Shown here in pieces: positions 9,314 to 17,046 of a stretch of 64,000 nucleotides of DNA. This stretch comes from Gemmatimonadaceae bacterium (lineage in GTDB: Bacteria > Gemmatimonadota > Gemmatimonadetes > Gemmatimonadales > Gemmatimonadaceae): NCBI GenBank assembly GCA_040882285.1, contig JBBEBQ010000010.1, positions 270,147 through 334,146 of the forward strand. Direction: 5' to 3'. Each line of letters opens with the position of its first letter. The stretch's first letter is position 1. The notes below the pieces were generated by a model. That model was not told the DNA's origin. It did no database searches and saw only the letters and a program-made list of their open reading frames with translations. A program made the translations under genes and the position numbers.

Positions 9314-9769
9314 ATGGCCAATAAGTCTGACCGGCAGTCCGCCATTCTCGACATCGTCGGCTCCCGCCGCGTCTCCAGCCAGGAGGAGCTGCGGCGGTTG
9401 CTGCGGAGCCGGGGCTGGGACGTGACGCAGGCGACCCTGTCCCGGGACCTGCGCGATCTCAGGGTCGCGCGCGTGCCGAGCCCGGACGGGCCGCGGTATT
9501 CCGCTCCCGACCAGGGAGCGGCGCCGGCGCTGGCGCTCGAGTCGATCCTGCCGCAGCTGTTCCTGCGGGCGGACGGGGTGGGCGAGCTGATAGTCGTGCG
9601 GACGATTCCCGGCGGGGCTCAGTCGGCCGCCGTCGCGCTCGATTCGCAGGGGTGGCCGGAGGTGCTCGGCACCGTCGGCGGGGACGACACGGTGCTCGTC
9701 ATCTGCCGGTCAGCCAGCGGAAGGCAGAAGCTGCTGCAGCGGATCCGGGAGATCGGCGAGAGGGGCTGA
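9314..9769 (+). CDS. argR: Arginine repressor
   Basis: ArgR is the hexameric arginine-sensing repressor of arginine synthesis genes. The 151-residue protein has the N-terminal winged helix (RQSAILDIVGSRRVSSQEEL, with ATLSRDLRDL recognition helix) and the C-terminal arginine-binding/oligomerisation domain (GDDTVLVICRS). Either GTG 9311 or ATG 9314 can start it; ATG is chosen. No Shine-Dalgarno is seen, and the AGCCAAY repeat arm runs to 9303, so translation may be weak or leaderless. It lies between the divergent argG and downstream argC, from which a palindromic repeat separates it. Confidence 0.95.
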   Translation: MANKSDRQSAILDIVGSRRVSSQEELRRLLRSRGWDVTQATLSRDLRDLRVARVPSPDGPRYSAPDQGAAPALALESILPQLFLRADGVGELIVVRTIPGGAQSAAVALDSQGWPEVLGTVGGDDTVLVICRSASGRQKLLQRIREIGERG

Positions 9770-9787
9770 CTCCCGGGATGTTGACAG

Positions 9788-9899
9788 GGAATCCAAGTTC
9801 GGAGTGTGGCAGTGGGGAGTGGCGCAGTATGGAGTAAGAGTCCGGTGACAGACTCCCGACTGCCACACTCCCCACTGCCACACCCCAAACTTGGATTCC
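9788..9899. repeat. GGAATCCAAG palindrome, GTGTGGCAGT subtype
   Basis: The element starts GGAATCCAAG (9788-9797) and ends CTTGGATTCC (9890-9899). The inner arms GGAGTGTGGCAGTGGGGAGT and their complement give an almost continuous stem of about 45 bp. It begins 19 bases after argR and may end its transcript. The same subtype occurs at 32551-32647. Confidence 0.9.
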
Positions 9900-9927
9900 A
9901 GTGACCGATCCAGGAGCCAGTAAAACA

Positions 9928-9970
9928 TTGACATAGCCTTCCTGCAAGATTATGCATGATAGATGCATAA
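9928..9970 (+). promoter_or_regulatory. argC promoter with ArgR-box-like palindrome over the start codon
   Basis: TTGACA (9928-9933) with a 17-base spacer precedes a weak -10 TATGCA (9951-9956). The perfect palindrome TTATGCAT-GATAG-ATGCATAA (9950-9970) covers the -10, the likely start of transcription and the argC ATG (9963). No ribosome site fits between, so a leaderless transcript is suggested. ArgR binding is inferred from the palindrome and the context. Confidence 0.65.
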
Positions 9971-10922
9971 GGTTGCGGTCGGAATCCTGGGCGCGAGCGG
10001 CTACGCCGGCAGGGAGCTGTGCGGGCTGGTCGCGCGCCATCCGGGGATGGAGCTGGCGTTCGCCGCGGCCAACGGCCAGCGGGGGCAGCGCGCGCGCTTC
10101 GGCGCGAGCGAGATCACCTTTCTCGCGCCCGACGACGTCAAGCTCGACGACGCCCGAATGGTGTTCAGCGCGCTGCCGCACGGCGCGTCCGCCGAGTGGG
10201 TGGACGCCGCGCGACAAACCGGCGCGCGCGTGATCGATCTCTCGTCGGACTTCCGCCCCGGGAACAGCGCGAACGCCGCGCCGTACGGGCTGACCGAGAT
10301 CATGCGCGACACGATCGCCGGTGCCGAGCTGGTCGCGAATCCCGGCTGCTATCCCACCGCGGTGCTGATCGGACTCGCGCCGCTGCTCGCGCGCGGGCTC
10401 GTGCGCGCGGGCGCGACGATCAACGTCAACGCCGCGAGCGGAGTGACCGGCGCGGGCTTCGCGCCCAGGCAGGAGTTGATGTTCGCCGAGGTCGCCGAGG
10501 ACTTCCGGGCGTACGCGCCCGGCAACGTGCACCGCCACCTCGCCGAGATGAACGCGCTGGTGCGCGAGCTGGGCGGCGACGCCGACATTCTGTTCACGCC
10601 GCACCTGCTGCCCGTCGCGCGCGGCATTCTCGCGACGATCACCGTTCCCCTCGCCGCCGAGCTCGCGCATCCCGCCGCGCTCTGGCGCGGGTTCTACGCC
10701 GGCGAGCCGTTCGTCGAGATCGCCGACGCGCCGCCCTCGCTGCGCGACGTCGTGCACCGCAACGTCGTGCGGCTGAGCGTGCACGCCGCCGCGAACGTGC
10801 GGCAGCCGACGCTCGTGATCGTAGCGGCGATCGACAACCTGCTCAAGGGCGCCGCGGGCCAGGCGGTACAGAACGCCAATCTCCTGCTCGGCCTGGACGA
10901 ACGTCTCGGGCTGCCCGCGTGA
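9963..10922 (+). CDS. argC: N-acetyl-gamma-glutamyl-phosphate reductase
   Basis: ArgC reduces N-acetylglutamyl phosphate to the semialdehyde with NADPH. The 319-residue protein begins MHKVAVGILGASGYAGREL, the Rossmann glycine motif, and carries the catalytic Cys in NPGCYPTAVLIGL. The ATG at 9963 is fixed by the protein start and by an in-frame TAG immediately upstream. It heads argC-argB-argD-argA and is coupled to argB by a GTGA overlap. The ATG is part of an ArgR-box-like palindrome. Confidence 0.97.
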   Translation: MHKVAVGILGASGYAGRELCGLVARHPGMELAFAAANGQRGQRARFGASEITFLAPDDVKLDDARMVFSALPHGASAEWVDAARQTGARVIDLSSDFRPGNSANAAPYGLTEIMRDTIAGAELVANPGCYPTAVLIGLAPLLARGLVRAGATINVNAASGVTGAGFAPRQELMFAEVAEDFRAYAPGNVHRHLAEMNALVRELGGDADILFTPHLLPVARGILATITVPLAAELAHPAALWRGFYAGEPFVEIADAPPSLRDVVHRNVVRLSVHAAANVRQPTLVIVAAIDNLLKGAAGQAVQNANLLLGLDERLGLPA

Positions 10923-11683
10923 AGACGGTCGTGAAGATCGGCGGGCGCGCGCAGTCGTCGCCCGCGCTGGCTGCCGTGCTCGCCGCGGCGTGGAATGCCG
11001 CGCCGGGCGCGATGTGCGTCGTGCACGGCGGCGGCGAGGAGATCTCCGAGATGCAGCGGAAGCTGGGCCGATCGCCTGGGTTCAGCGGCGGCCGCCGGGT
11101 CACGTCCGAGGAGGACATCGCCATCGTGCGCATGGTGCTGTCGGGCCTGGTCAACAAGCGGCTCGTGGCGCTGCTCGCCGGCGCCGGAATTCCCGCAGTC
11201 GGGATCTCCGGCGAGGACGGCGGATTCATCGAAGCGCAGCCGCTGGGCATCGAGGAATTCGGCCACGTGGGCATGCCCGGACGCGTCAACGGCGCGGTCG
11301 TCGCGACGCTGCTCGGCGCGGGCTATCTGCCCGTGATCTCGCCATTGGCGAAGAACGCGCACGGCCATGGCGCGCTCAACGTGAACGGTGACGACGCAGC
11401 GGCGGCGATCGCGGTCGCTACCGGCGCAGCCGAGCTGCTTCTCATCGCGGACATGGACGGCGTCCTCGGCGCGGAAGGAACAGTGCTCGAGGACCTCGAC
11501 GTGGAGACGGCGCGCAATCTGATCGCGAACGGCACCGCGTCCAACGGAATGGCCGCCAAGCTCGAGGCCGCGCACGCCGCGCTGGCCGGAGGAGTTTTGT
11601 CGGTGCGGATCGCGTCGCTCGCCGGAGTGCTCGATGACGCGCTGGGCACGACCATGACACTCGCGCCGGGTCGCGCCGCGTGA
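10919..11683 (+). CDS. argB: Acetylglutamate kinase
   Basis: ArgB phosphorylates N-acetylglutamate. The 254-residue amino-acid-kinase-fold protein starts at GTG 10919 (overlap GTGA with argC) with MKTVVKIGGRAQ, and carries VVHGGGEEIS, the RRVTSEEDI acetylglutamate-site segment and NVNGDDAAAAIA. It is short and lacks the N-terminal helix used for arginine-sensitive hexamers in some bacteria, so feedback inhibition by arginine may be absent; that is inference. In several phyla this LysZ-like subtype also acts with an amino-group carrier protein, but no carrier (LysW) gene is seen here. Confidence 0.93.
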   Translation: MKTVVKIGGRAQSSPALAAVLAAAWNAAPGAMCVVHGGGEEISEMQRKLGRSPGFSGGRRVTSEEDIAIVRMVLSGLVNKRLVALLAGAGIPAVGISGEDGGFIEAQPLGIEEFGHVGMPGRVNGAVVATLLGAGYLPVISPLAKNAHGHGALNVNGDDAAAAIAVATGAAELLLIADMDGVLGAEGTVLEDLDVETARNLIANGTASNGMAAKLEAAHAALAGGVLSVRIASLAGVLDDALGTTMTLAPGRAA

Positions 11684-12888
11684 CGACGCTCTCTCTGCCG
11701 GTGCTCGACGAGGAGGCGAGCGCCGCGAAGCAATCGGCGATCCTCGGGACGTACAAGCGCGCGCCGCTCGAGATCGTCGGCGGGCGCGGCGTCGACCTGC
11801 TCGGCGCCGACGGCCGAAGCTATCTCGATTTCGCCAGTGGAATCGGTGTGAACGCGCTGGGCTACGCCGACGCGGGCATCCGGGACGCGATCGCGGCCGC
11901 GGCCGGCACAGGCGTGCTGCATACATCCAACCTGTACGCGACCGGGGCCGGCGAGATGCTGGCGCAGCGCCTCGTAGACCGGTCGTTCGCTGCGTCGGTG
12001 TTCTTCTGCAACTCCGGCGCGGAGGCGAACGAAGGTGCGTTCAAGTTCGCGCGGCGGTGGGCGCGGACCATCGGCGGCTCGCGGAAGCACGAGATCGTCG
12101 CGCTCCGTGGAGGCTTTCATGGCCGGCTGTTCGCCTCGCTCGCGGCAACCGACCGGCCGTCGTACCGCGCGCCGTTCAGACCGCTTGCGCCCGGCATATC
12201 CATCTGCGAGCGCGACCTGGACGACTTGGCGCGCATGCTCGATGGCGACACTGTCGCGGCAGTGATAGTGGAGCCGGTGCAGGGCGAGGGCGGGGTGCGG
12301 GTACTCGAGCCCGCGTTGCTGCAGGGGCTGCGGCGGCTGACGAGCGAGCGCGAGATCGCGCTGATCTTCGACGAGGTGCAGTGCGGGCTCGGCCGGACGG
12401 GGACGCTGTTCGCCTACGAGTACAGCGGCGTCGTGCCCGACATGCTCACGCTCGCGAAGCCGCTGGCCGGCGGCCTTCCGATGGGCGCGGTGCTGCTCTC
12501 GCCGGAAATCGCGAAGACGATTCAGCCGGGCGATCACGCGACGACGTTCGGCGGGGGACCGTTCGTGGCCTCCGTCGCGCTGCACGTGTTCGACCGGCTG
12601 TCGGACGAAGCGCTGCTCGAGAGCGTCGCTGACAACGGGCTCTTCATCGAAGGAATACTGACCGAGCTGGCGGCGAGCACGCCGCGCGTGCGCGCGGTGC
12701 GCGGCGTCGGCTACATGTGGGGGATCGACGTCGTCGAGCCCGCGGCCGGCGTCGTGGCGCGGGCGCTCGACGCGGGCCTGCTGATTCTGTCCGCGGGCGA
12801 TTACACGCTCCGGCTGCTCCCGCCGCTGGTTGCCGACCGGGACGACCTGGCGAGGGGTCTCGCGATCCTGGAAGGAGTCGTCGCGTGA
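11680..12888 (+). CDS. argD: Acetylornithine aminotransferase
   Basis: ArgD is the class-III PLP aminotransferase that makes N-acetylornithine from the semialdehyde with glutamate. The 402-residue protein shows the SGAEANEGAFKFAR region, the EPVQGEGGVR motif, FDEVQCGLGRTG and the PLP lysine in LAKPLAGGLPMGA. GTG start at 11680 overlaps the argB stop (GTGA), and the gene overlaps argA in the same way. It may double as succinyldiaminopimelate aminotransferase, as in other bacteria. Confidence 0.95.
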   Translation: MTTLSLPVLDEEASAAKQSAILGTYKRAPLEIVGGRGVDLLGADGRSYLDFASGIGVNALGYADAGIRDAIAAAAGTGVLHTSNLYATGAGEMLAQRLVDRSFAASVFFCNSGAEANEGAFKFARRWARTIGGSRKHEIVALRGGFHGRLFASLAATDRPSYRAPFRPLAPGISICERDLDDLARMLDGDTVAAVIVEPVQGEGGVRVLEPALLQGLRRLTSEREIALIFDEVQCGLGRTGTLFAYEYSGVVPDMLTLAKPLAGGLPMGAVLLSPEIAKTIQPGDHATTFGGGPFVASVALHVFDRLSDEALLESVADNGLFIEGILTELAASTPRVRAVRGVGYMWGIDVVEPAAGVVARALDAGLLILSAGDYTLRLLPPLVADRDDLARGLAILEGVVA

Positions 12889-13415
12889 TTCAGCCGAGCC
12901 TTCGCTCCATCGCCCCACGGCAGGAAGAGGTCACGCTTCGTCCCGCGCGCCGGGCCGACGCGGACGCGATCGTGCGGCTGGTGAACGGATACGCGGCCGA
13001 GGGGATCATGCTGCCGCGGTCGCTCGACTCCGTCGTGCACGCGCTCGACGACTTCGTCGTCGCCGTGGACCGGCGCGGCAAGCTGCTCGGCTGCGGCGCG
13101 CTGAAGGAGTATTCGCCGTCGCTGGCCGAGGTGTCGTCGCTCGCGATTGTGCGCGAGGCGCACGGGATCGGACTGGGGAAGCGCATCGTGCGAGCAGTCG
13201 AAGCGCTCGCTCGCAAGCGGGCCATCGACGAGTTGTTTGCGCTAACGCTTTCGCCGGCGTTCTTCGAGTCCGCGGGATATGCACTCGCGGATCGCGCCGC
13301 GTACCCGGAGAAGATCCGGCGCGACTGCCTGCGCTGCCCGCGCCGGATTCGCTGTGACGAGATATGCGTGAGCCGCTTGCTGGCGGCATCGCCCGCGCTC
13401 GAGGCCGCCGCGTAG
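12885..13415 (+). CDS. argA: GNAT-type N-acetylglutamate synthase (short ArgA)
   Basis: A 176-residue GNAT acetyltransferase that begins GTG at 12885, overlapping argD as GTGA. The acetyl-CoA loop HGIGLGKRIV and the substrate region ALKEYSPSLAEVSSLAI match short, kinase-domain-free N-acetylglutamate synthases. Its position as the last gene of the arg operon supports making N-acetylglutamate for ArgB. The C-terminus has a cysteine cluster (CLRCPRRIRCDEIC) found in this short subtype, possibly a metal site. Specificity is inferred from context. No argJ, argE or argF is seen in the window. Confidence 0.85.
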   Translation: MIQPSLRSIAPRQEEVTLRPARRADADAIVRLVNGYAAEGIMLPRSLDSVVHALDDFVVAVDRRGKLLGCGALKEYSPSLAEVSSLAIVREAHGIGLGKRIVRAVEALARKRAIDELFALTLSPAFFESAGYALADRAAYPEKIRRDCLRCPRRIRCDEICVSRLLAASPALEAAA

Positions 13416-13462
13416 CCGGACCAGCGCGCGCGCTGTATTCTGAGGCAGATGGTGACGGGGGT

Positions 13463-13596
13463 CGGTTCTCTCTCTCCCCGTCGGGACCTACGCGAATCGG
13501 GCCGTGCCCATGCGAGTGCGTCTTCGCGAGGCATGACTCCGTTGAGGGCACGGCCCGATTCGCTAAGACGGTCCCTTTGGGGAGAGAGACAAACCG
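13463..13596. repeat. Long palindrome after the arg operon
   Basis: A nearly continuous inverted repeat: the inner perfect arms GCGAATCGGGCCGTGCCC (13492-13509) and its complement (13546-13563), then GGGACC/GGTCCC, then GTTCTCTCTCTCCCC paired with GGGGAGAGAGACAAAC. The loop is 36 bases. It ends next to a run of twelve C (13597-13608). It could stop arg-operon transcription or be a mobile palindrome. No U-tract follows. Confidence 0.85.
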
Positions 13597-13617
13597 CCCC
13601 CCCCCCCCGGAACTCCG

Positions 13618-14097
13618 ATGCCTATGACACGCACAGCTCTGGTCCTGATCGCATCAGCGGTGACCGCGTGCGCGACTGCGACCGTCGCCACGCCCGTGCC
13701 GCAAACGTCGTCAATCGCGGCCGACAGCGCCGAGGCGCTGGCGCTGTTCCGCGAGAACATCGACGCGATCCACAAGCGTGATCGTCCGCGGTACATCGCC
13801 ACGTACCTGCAAAGCCCGCGGCTCGCACGGAACGGGCCCGACGGGCTCGAGCTCGGCTTCGAGAGCTGGCCCGCACGCACCAGCACGAGCTGGCCCGACA
13901 CGCTGATGGCGCGGGACCTCACCGTGGTGCCGCTGGCGTCCGGAGTCGTGTATGGCACCTATCGCTACGACGTGCGGTATGGAGATTCCGTCAGCACCGG
14001 CGTGTCCGAGCGCGTATTCGTGAAGACTCCCGCCGGATGGCGGATCGCGGTCACGACCGCGTTCGGCAGTCCTCTAGTCTTTTCACCCAGGCCCTGA
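13618..14097 (+). CDS. SnoaL/DUF4440-like lipoprotein
   Basis: A 159-residue protein with a lipoprotein-type signal (TRTALVLIASAVTACAT, Cys at about 19) followed by a small NTF2-like fold of the DUF4440/SnoaL kind: helix SAEALALFRENIDAIHKRD, strand YIATYLQSP, and the ending KTPAGWRIAVTTAF. Such domains bind small ligands or act as accessory modules; no catalytic residue can be named. It is followed after 2 bases by the phosphatase gene, so the pair is probably one transcript. Confidence 0.75.
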   Translation: MPMTRTALVLIASAVTACATATVATPVPQTSSIAADSAEALALFRENIDAIHKRDRPRYIATYLQSPRLARNGPDGLELGFESWPARTSTSWPDTLMARDLTVVPLASGVVYGTYRYDVRYGDSVSTGVSERVFVKTPAGWRIAVTTAFGSPLVFSPRP

Positions 14098-14099
14098 TC

Positions 14100-15692
14100 A
14101 TGCGCTTTCGTTTTGCTGTCGCCGCAGTCTGCATCTCCATCGTTGGCTGCGCGGCCACTCTGCCACAGCCCGCGCCGGCCGCAAAGCCGGCTCTCGTCGT
14201 ATTCATCACCGTGGACCAGCTGCTGCCGGAGTACTACGACCGGTGGAAGCACCAGCTCGACGGCGGGCTCGCGCTGCTGTATCGCGAGGGCGCGGTATTT
14301 CAGAACGGGTATCAGGACCATGCCGTCACGGAGACCGCGCCGGGCCACGCCAGCACGATGTCGGGGCGGTTTCCCGTGAACACCGGCATAGCGTCGAACA
14401 GCGTGGGCGTGGCGGATCCGACCACGACGCTCACCGGCACGATCGGTCAGGGCGCGTCACCGCACCGGTTCGAGGGAACGACACTCACCGATTGGCTGCT
14501 GGCGCGCGATCCGTCGACGCGCGTCCTGTCCGTTTCCCGCAAGGACAGGGGCGCGATCCTTCCCATAGGCAAGAGCAAGGCGCAGGTGTTCTGGTTCTCG
14601 CCGGCTTGGTCGGGTGAAGGCAACGGCGCGTTCGTGACGAGCAGCTACTACGCCAGCGAGCTGCCGCGGTGGGTGCGCGACTTCAACGCGCGGCGCATCC
14701 CGCACTCGTACGCGGGGAAGGCGTGGGACCTGCTGCTCCCCGCGGCCGCGTACACGGAGCCGGACAGCGTCCCCGTCGAGAACCTCGGGCGCGACTTCTT
14801 GTTTCCGCACTTTGCGCCGGAGGATTCCGCGGCGATCGGCTACCTGCTCCCGAATTATCCCTGGATCGATGAAGTCACGTTGGAGCTCGCGCTCGAGGGA
14901 GTGAACCGAATGCAGCTCGGCGCCGGCGGGCGAACGGACCTGCTGGCGGTCTCGCTCTCGGGGATGGACGGCACCGGCCACGCGTTCGGACCCGACTCGC
15001 GCGAGGTGCACGACCACATACTCCGGCTCGACCGCATGCTCGGCCGGTTCCTCGACTCCCTGTTCACACTGCGCGGCCGCGGCAACGTCATCGTGGCGCT
15101 CACGGCGGACCACGGCGTCGCTCCCTTCATAGACGTCAGCGGAAAGACGAAGAATCCCGAGGCGACGCGGGTATTCATCGGCCCGGTGGTGGCGCAGGCG
15201 CGGCAGATGATTAGCGACGCCGGCGGAGACACGACGGCCATCGGATTCGGGAGCGGCGCACTGAGTCTCGACCGGGCCCGGCTCGGGAACGTGAACGTCG
15301 ACGCGCTGGTCGCGACGTTCGCCGACAGCGCCGCGCGCATTCCCGGCGTGCTGCGCGTGGACCGGCTCAGCGAGCTCGCGCGCAGAGACACCGTGCAGGA
15401 CCATATCGCGCGGCGCTGGCTGCACATGTTCCGGCCCGGCGACGACGAAGCCGCCCTGGTGATCACGCTGACGCCGTACAGCTACTGGGGGGCGGGCACC
15501 TACGCCACGCACGGGACTCCGCACGACTATGACGCCCGCGTGCCGATCATTTTCTTCGGTGCGCCCTTCAACGCCGGCATGCACCAGCAGGCCGTACGCG
15601 TCGTGGACATGGCGCCGACGCTCGCACGGGCGCTCGGCGTTACGCCGCTCGAGCGGCTCGACGGCGTGGCGCTGACGGCCGCGCTGCGGTAG
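14100..15692 (+). CDS. Alkaline-phosphatase-superfamily phosphohydrolase (PafA-like)
   Basis: A 530-residue lipoprotein (signal MRFRFAVAAVCISIVGCAAT, Cys17) of the type I phosphodiesterase/nucleotide-pyrophosphatase branch of the alkaline-phosphatase superfamily. Metal and nucleophile motifs are visible: FITVDQLLPEYY near 36-47, TETAPGHASTMSGRFP with the Thr nucleophile, MDGTGHAFGPDS, TADHGVAPF and THGTPHDYDARVPI. It probably releases phosphate from phosphomonoesters in the periplasm, like PafA; diesterase activity is possible. ATG at 14100 lies 2 bases after the upstream lipoprotein gene. Confidence 0.88.
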   Translation: MRFRFAVAAVCISIVGCAATLPQPAPAAKPALVVFITVDQLLPEYYDRWKHQLDGGLALLYREGAVFQNGYQDHAVTETAPGHASTMSGRFPVNTGIASNSVGVADPTTTLTGTIGQGASPHRFEGTTLTDWLLARDPSTRVLSVSRKDRGAILPIGKSKAQVFWFSPAWSGEGNGAFVTSSYYASELPRWVRDFNARRIPHSYAGKAWDLLLPAAAYTEPDSVPVENLGRDFLFPHFAPEDSAAIGYLLPNYPWIDEVTLELALEGVNRMQLGAGGRTDLLAVSLSGMDGTGHAFGPDSREVHDHILRLDRMLGRFLDSLFTLRGRGNVIVALTADHGVAPFIDVSGKTKNPEATRVFIGPVVAQARQMISDAGGDTTAIGFGSGALSLDRARLGNVNVDALVATFADSAARIPGVLRVDRLSELARRDTVQDHIARRWLHMFRPGDDEAALVITLTPYSYWGAGTYATHGTPHDYDARVPIIFFGAPFNAGMHQQAVRVVDMAPTLARALGVTPLERLDGVALTAALR

Positions 15693-15704
15693 CGGAGCAT
15701 CCGC

Positions 15705-16328
15705 GTGTCGCGGCGGAGCCGGTCTCCGGCGGGACGCCGGGTGCCCGGCGTATTGCGGGCGCTGGACGAGGCTTCATTTGGGGCCGGCCGCACCCTGAAC
15801 CTGCGCGCTGCGCTCCCGTCGGCCGCGGAGGCGACCACGCGGGCCGAGTCCTGGCTCCGCGAACGGCAGATGTCGCGAGCGGGGGACGTGCTGGTAATCA
15901 CCGGCCGCGGCAAGTCGAGCGAAGGCGGCGTGGCCGTCGTGAAGCCCGCGGTGGAGAAGCTGCTCTTCTCACTCCGGCGCCGCGGGGTAGTGGCGGACTG
16001 GCACGAGCACACCGAGGGGTCGTTCGTCGTATCGCTCGCTCCGATGAGCGCCCTGTTTGCCGCGCCGCGGCGGAAGCGGGACGCGGCGCCAAGAGCGCCG
16101 GCTCCCGACAGCCTGGCCGCACTGTCGCCGGCCACACTCGAGCTGTTGCGCGAAGTGGCGGTCAGATCGCTGGCCGGACTCGGGATGGCGGCCCCCAACC
16201 GCCGATTCGTGGAGGACGAGATGCTCAGCACATTCTCGAAGATCTCGGGCGCGCTGCCGCCGTCGGCGGATCGGGAGGATGCGCTCCGCGCTGCGCTGAG
16301 GCACGCGCTGGCTGAGCTGGAGGAGTGA
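15705..16328 (+). CDS. Smr-domain protein
   Basis: A 207-residue protein with a small MutS-related (Smr) domain: LNLRAALPSAAEATTRAESWL, then VLVITGRGKSSEGGVAVVKP and the ending GSFVVSLAP, matching the LDLHG..HGxGxG..GGxTxV layout although His is replaced at both core motifs (LNLR, ITGRG). Smr domains are endonuclease or nucleic-acid binding modules; loss of these His residues makes nuclease activity doubtful. The C-terminal half is helical and unassigned. GTG start, 13 bases after the phosphatase. Confidence 0.7.
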   Translation: MSRRSRSPAGRRVPGVLRALDEASFGAGRTLNLRAALPSAAEATTRAESWLRERQMSRAGDVLVITGRGKSSEGGVAVVKPAVEKLLFSLRRRGVVADWHEHTEGSFVVSLAPMSALFAAPRRKRDAAPRAPAPDSLAALSPATLELLREVAVRSLAGLGMAAPNRRFVEDEMLSTFSKISGALPPSADREDALRAALRHALAELEE

Positions 16329-16383
16329 TTTCAAACGGGCGCGGTGATTGCAATGGTGAGCGGTCGTCAACCGGTGCCTGCAA

Positions 16384-17046
16384 ATGTCGCAGAACGGACA
16401 GTTCCAGCCAGGACAGCTCACGCGGGATGACCTCGAGGTTCTCGCGGGATACGGCGCGAAGGCAAACTGGCCTTCGGGATTCGCCTTGTACGAGCGGGGC
16501 GCGCCGGCCAACGGACTTTTTGCCGTCGCCAGCGGGCGGATCGTGCTGAGCAACAGCGGGCGGAACAAGCGCGACTTCGTGTCGTGGGTCGCGTTCGAGC
16601 GGGAGACGTTCGGCTGCGAAGGTCTCTCGCCGGATGCATCTTACGCCACGAATGCATACGCCGCGGTCCAGAGCGAGACGCTGCATCTCAACTTCGACGG
16701 CTACCGCGCGCTCGTGCGCGAGCAGCCCGCGTGCGCCATCTCGCTGACCAGTCAGATGGTGACGGAGCGAGCCGCGATTCTCCAGCGGCTGCACGATTTC
16801 GCGGCCGCATCGGTGGACGCGCGCGTGCTGGCCGCGCTCGATCGTCTGAGTCACGATCCGTCCACCAAGGCGAATGGCTCGCTGGTCGTATCGCCGTCAG
16901 ATTACCGGCTCATCTGCGAGATGGTGGGCGCGACGCGGGAGTCGATATCGCTGGCGTTGGGGCGCCTCGTCGGAGCGGGAGTCGCGGAGCGGAAGGGCAC
17001 GTCGTACGTGATCAACCGCAACCAGCTCGCGCCATCGCCGGCCTGA
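16384..17046 (+). CDS. Crp/Fnr-family transcription regulator
   Basis: A 220-residue regulator with an N-terminal cyclic-nucleotide-binding-like barrel (about 15-125; FALYERGAPANGLFAVASG) and a C-terminal winged helix (about 150-215; YRLICEMVGATRESISLALGRL is the HTH). No Fnr-type cysteine cluster is present, and the phosphate-binding cassette of true Crp is degenerate, so the ligand is unknown. The downstream esterase overlaps its stop, which suggests a functional link. Confidence 0.88.
   Translation: MSQNGQFQPGQLTRDDLEVLAGYGAKANWPSGFALYERGAPANGLFAVASGRIVLSNSGRNKRDFVSWVAFERETFGCEGLSPDASYATNAYAAVQSETLHLNFDGYRALVREQPACAISLTSQMVTERAAILQRLHDFAAASVDARVLAALDRLSHDPSTKANGSLVVSPSDYRLICEMVGATRESISLALGRLVGAGVAERKGTSYVINRNQLAPSPA

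Noticed and set aside
9151-9354. Frame encoding [10 protein letters not shown]-type repeats
   Set aside because: It is the translation of the AGCCAAY repeat plus the argR start region, with no ribosome site or family match.
10019-10918. Upstream extension of the argB frame through argC
   Set aside because: The extra 300 residues are Arg-rich text read from argC in another frame; argB begins at GTG 10919.
13597-13608. Poly-C run as a promoter or phase-variation site of the lipoprotein gene
   Set aside because: It is outside the coding frame and 10 bases before the ATG; without strain comparison there is no basis for phase variation.
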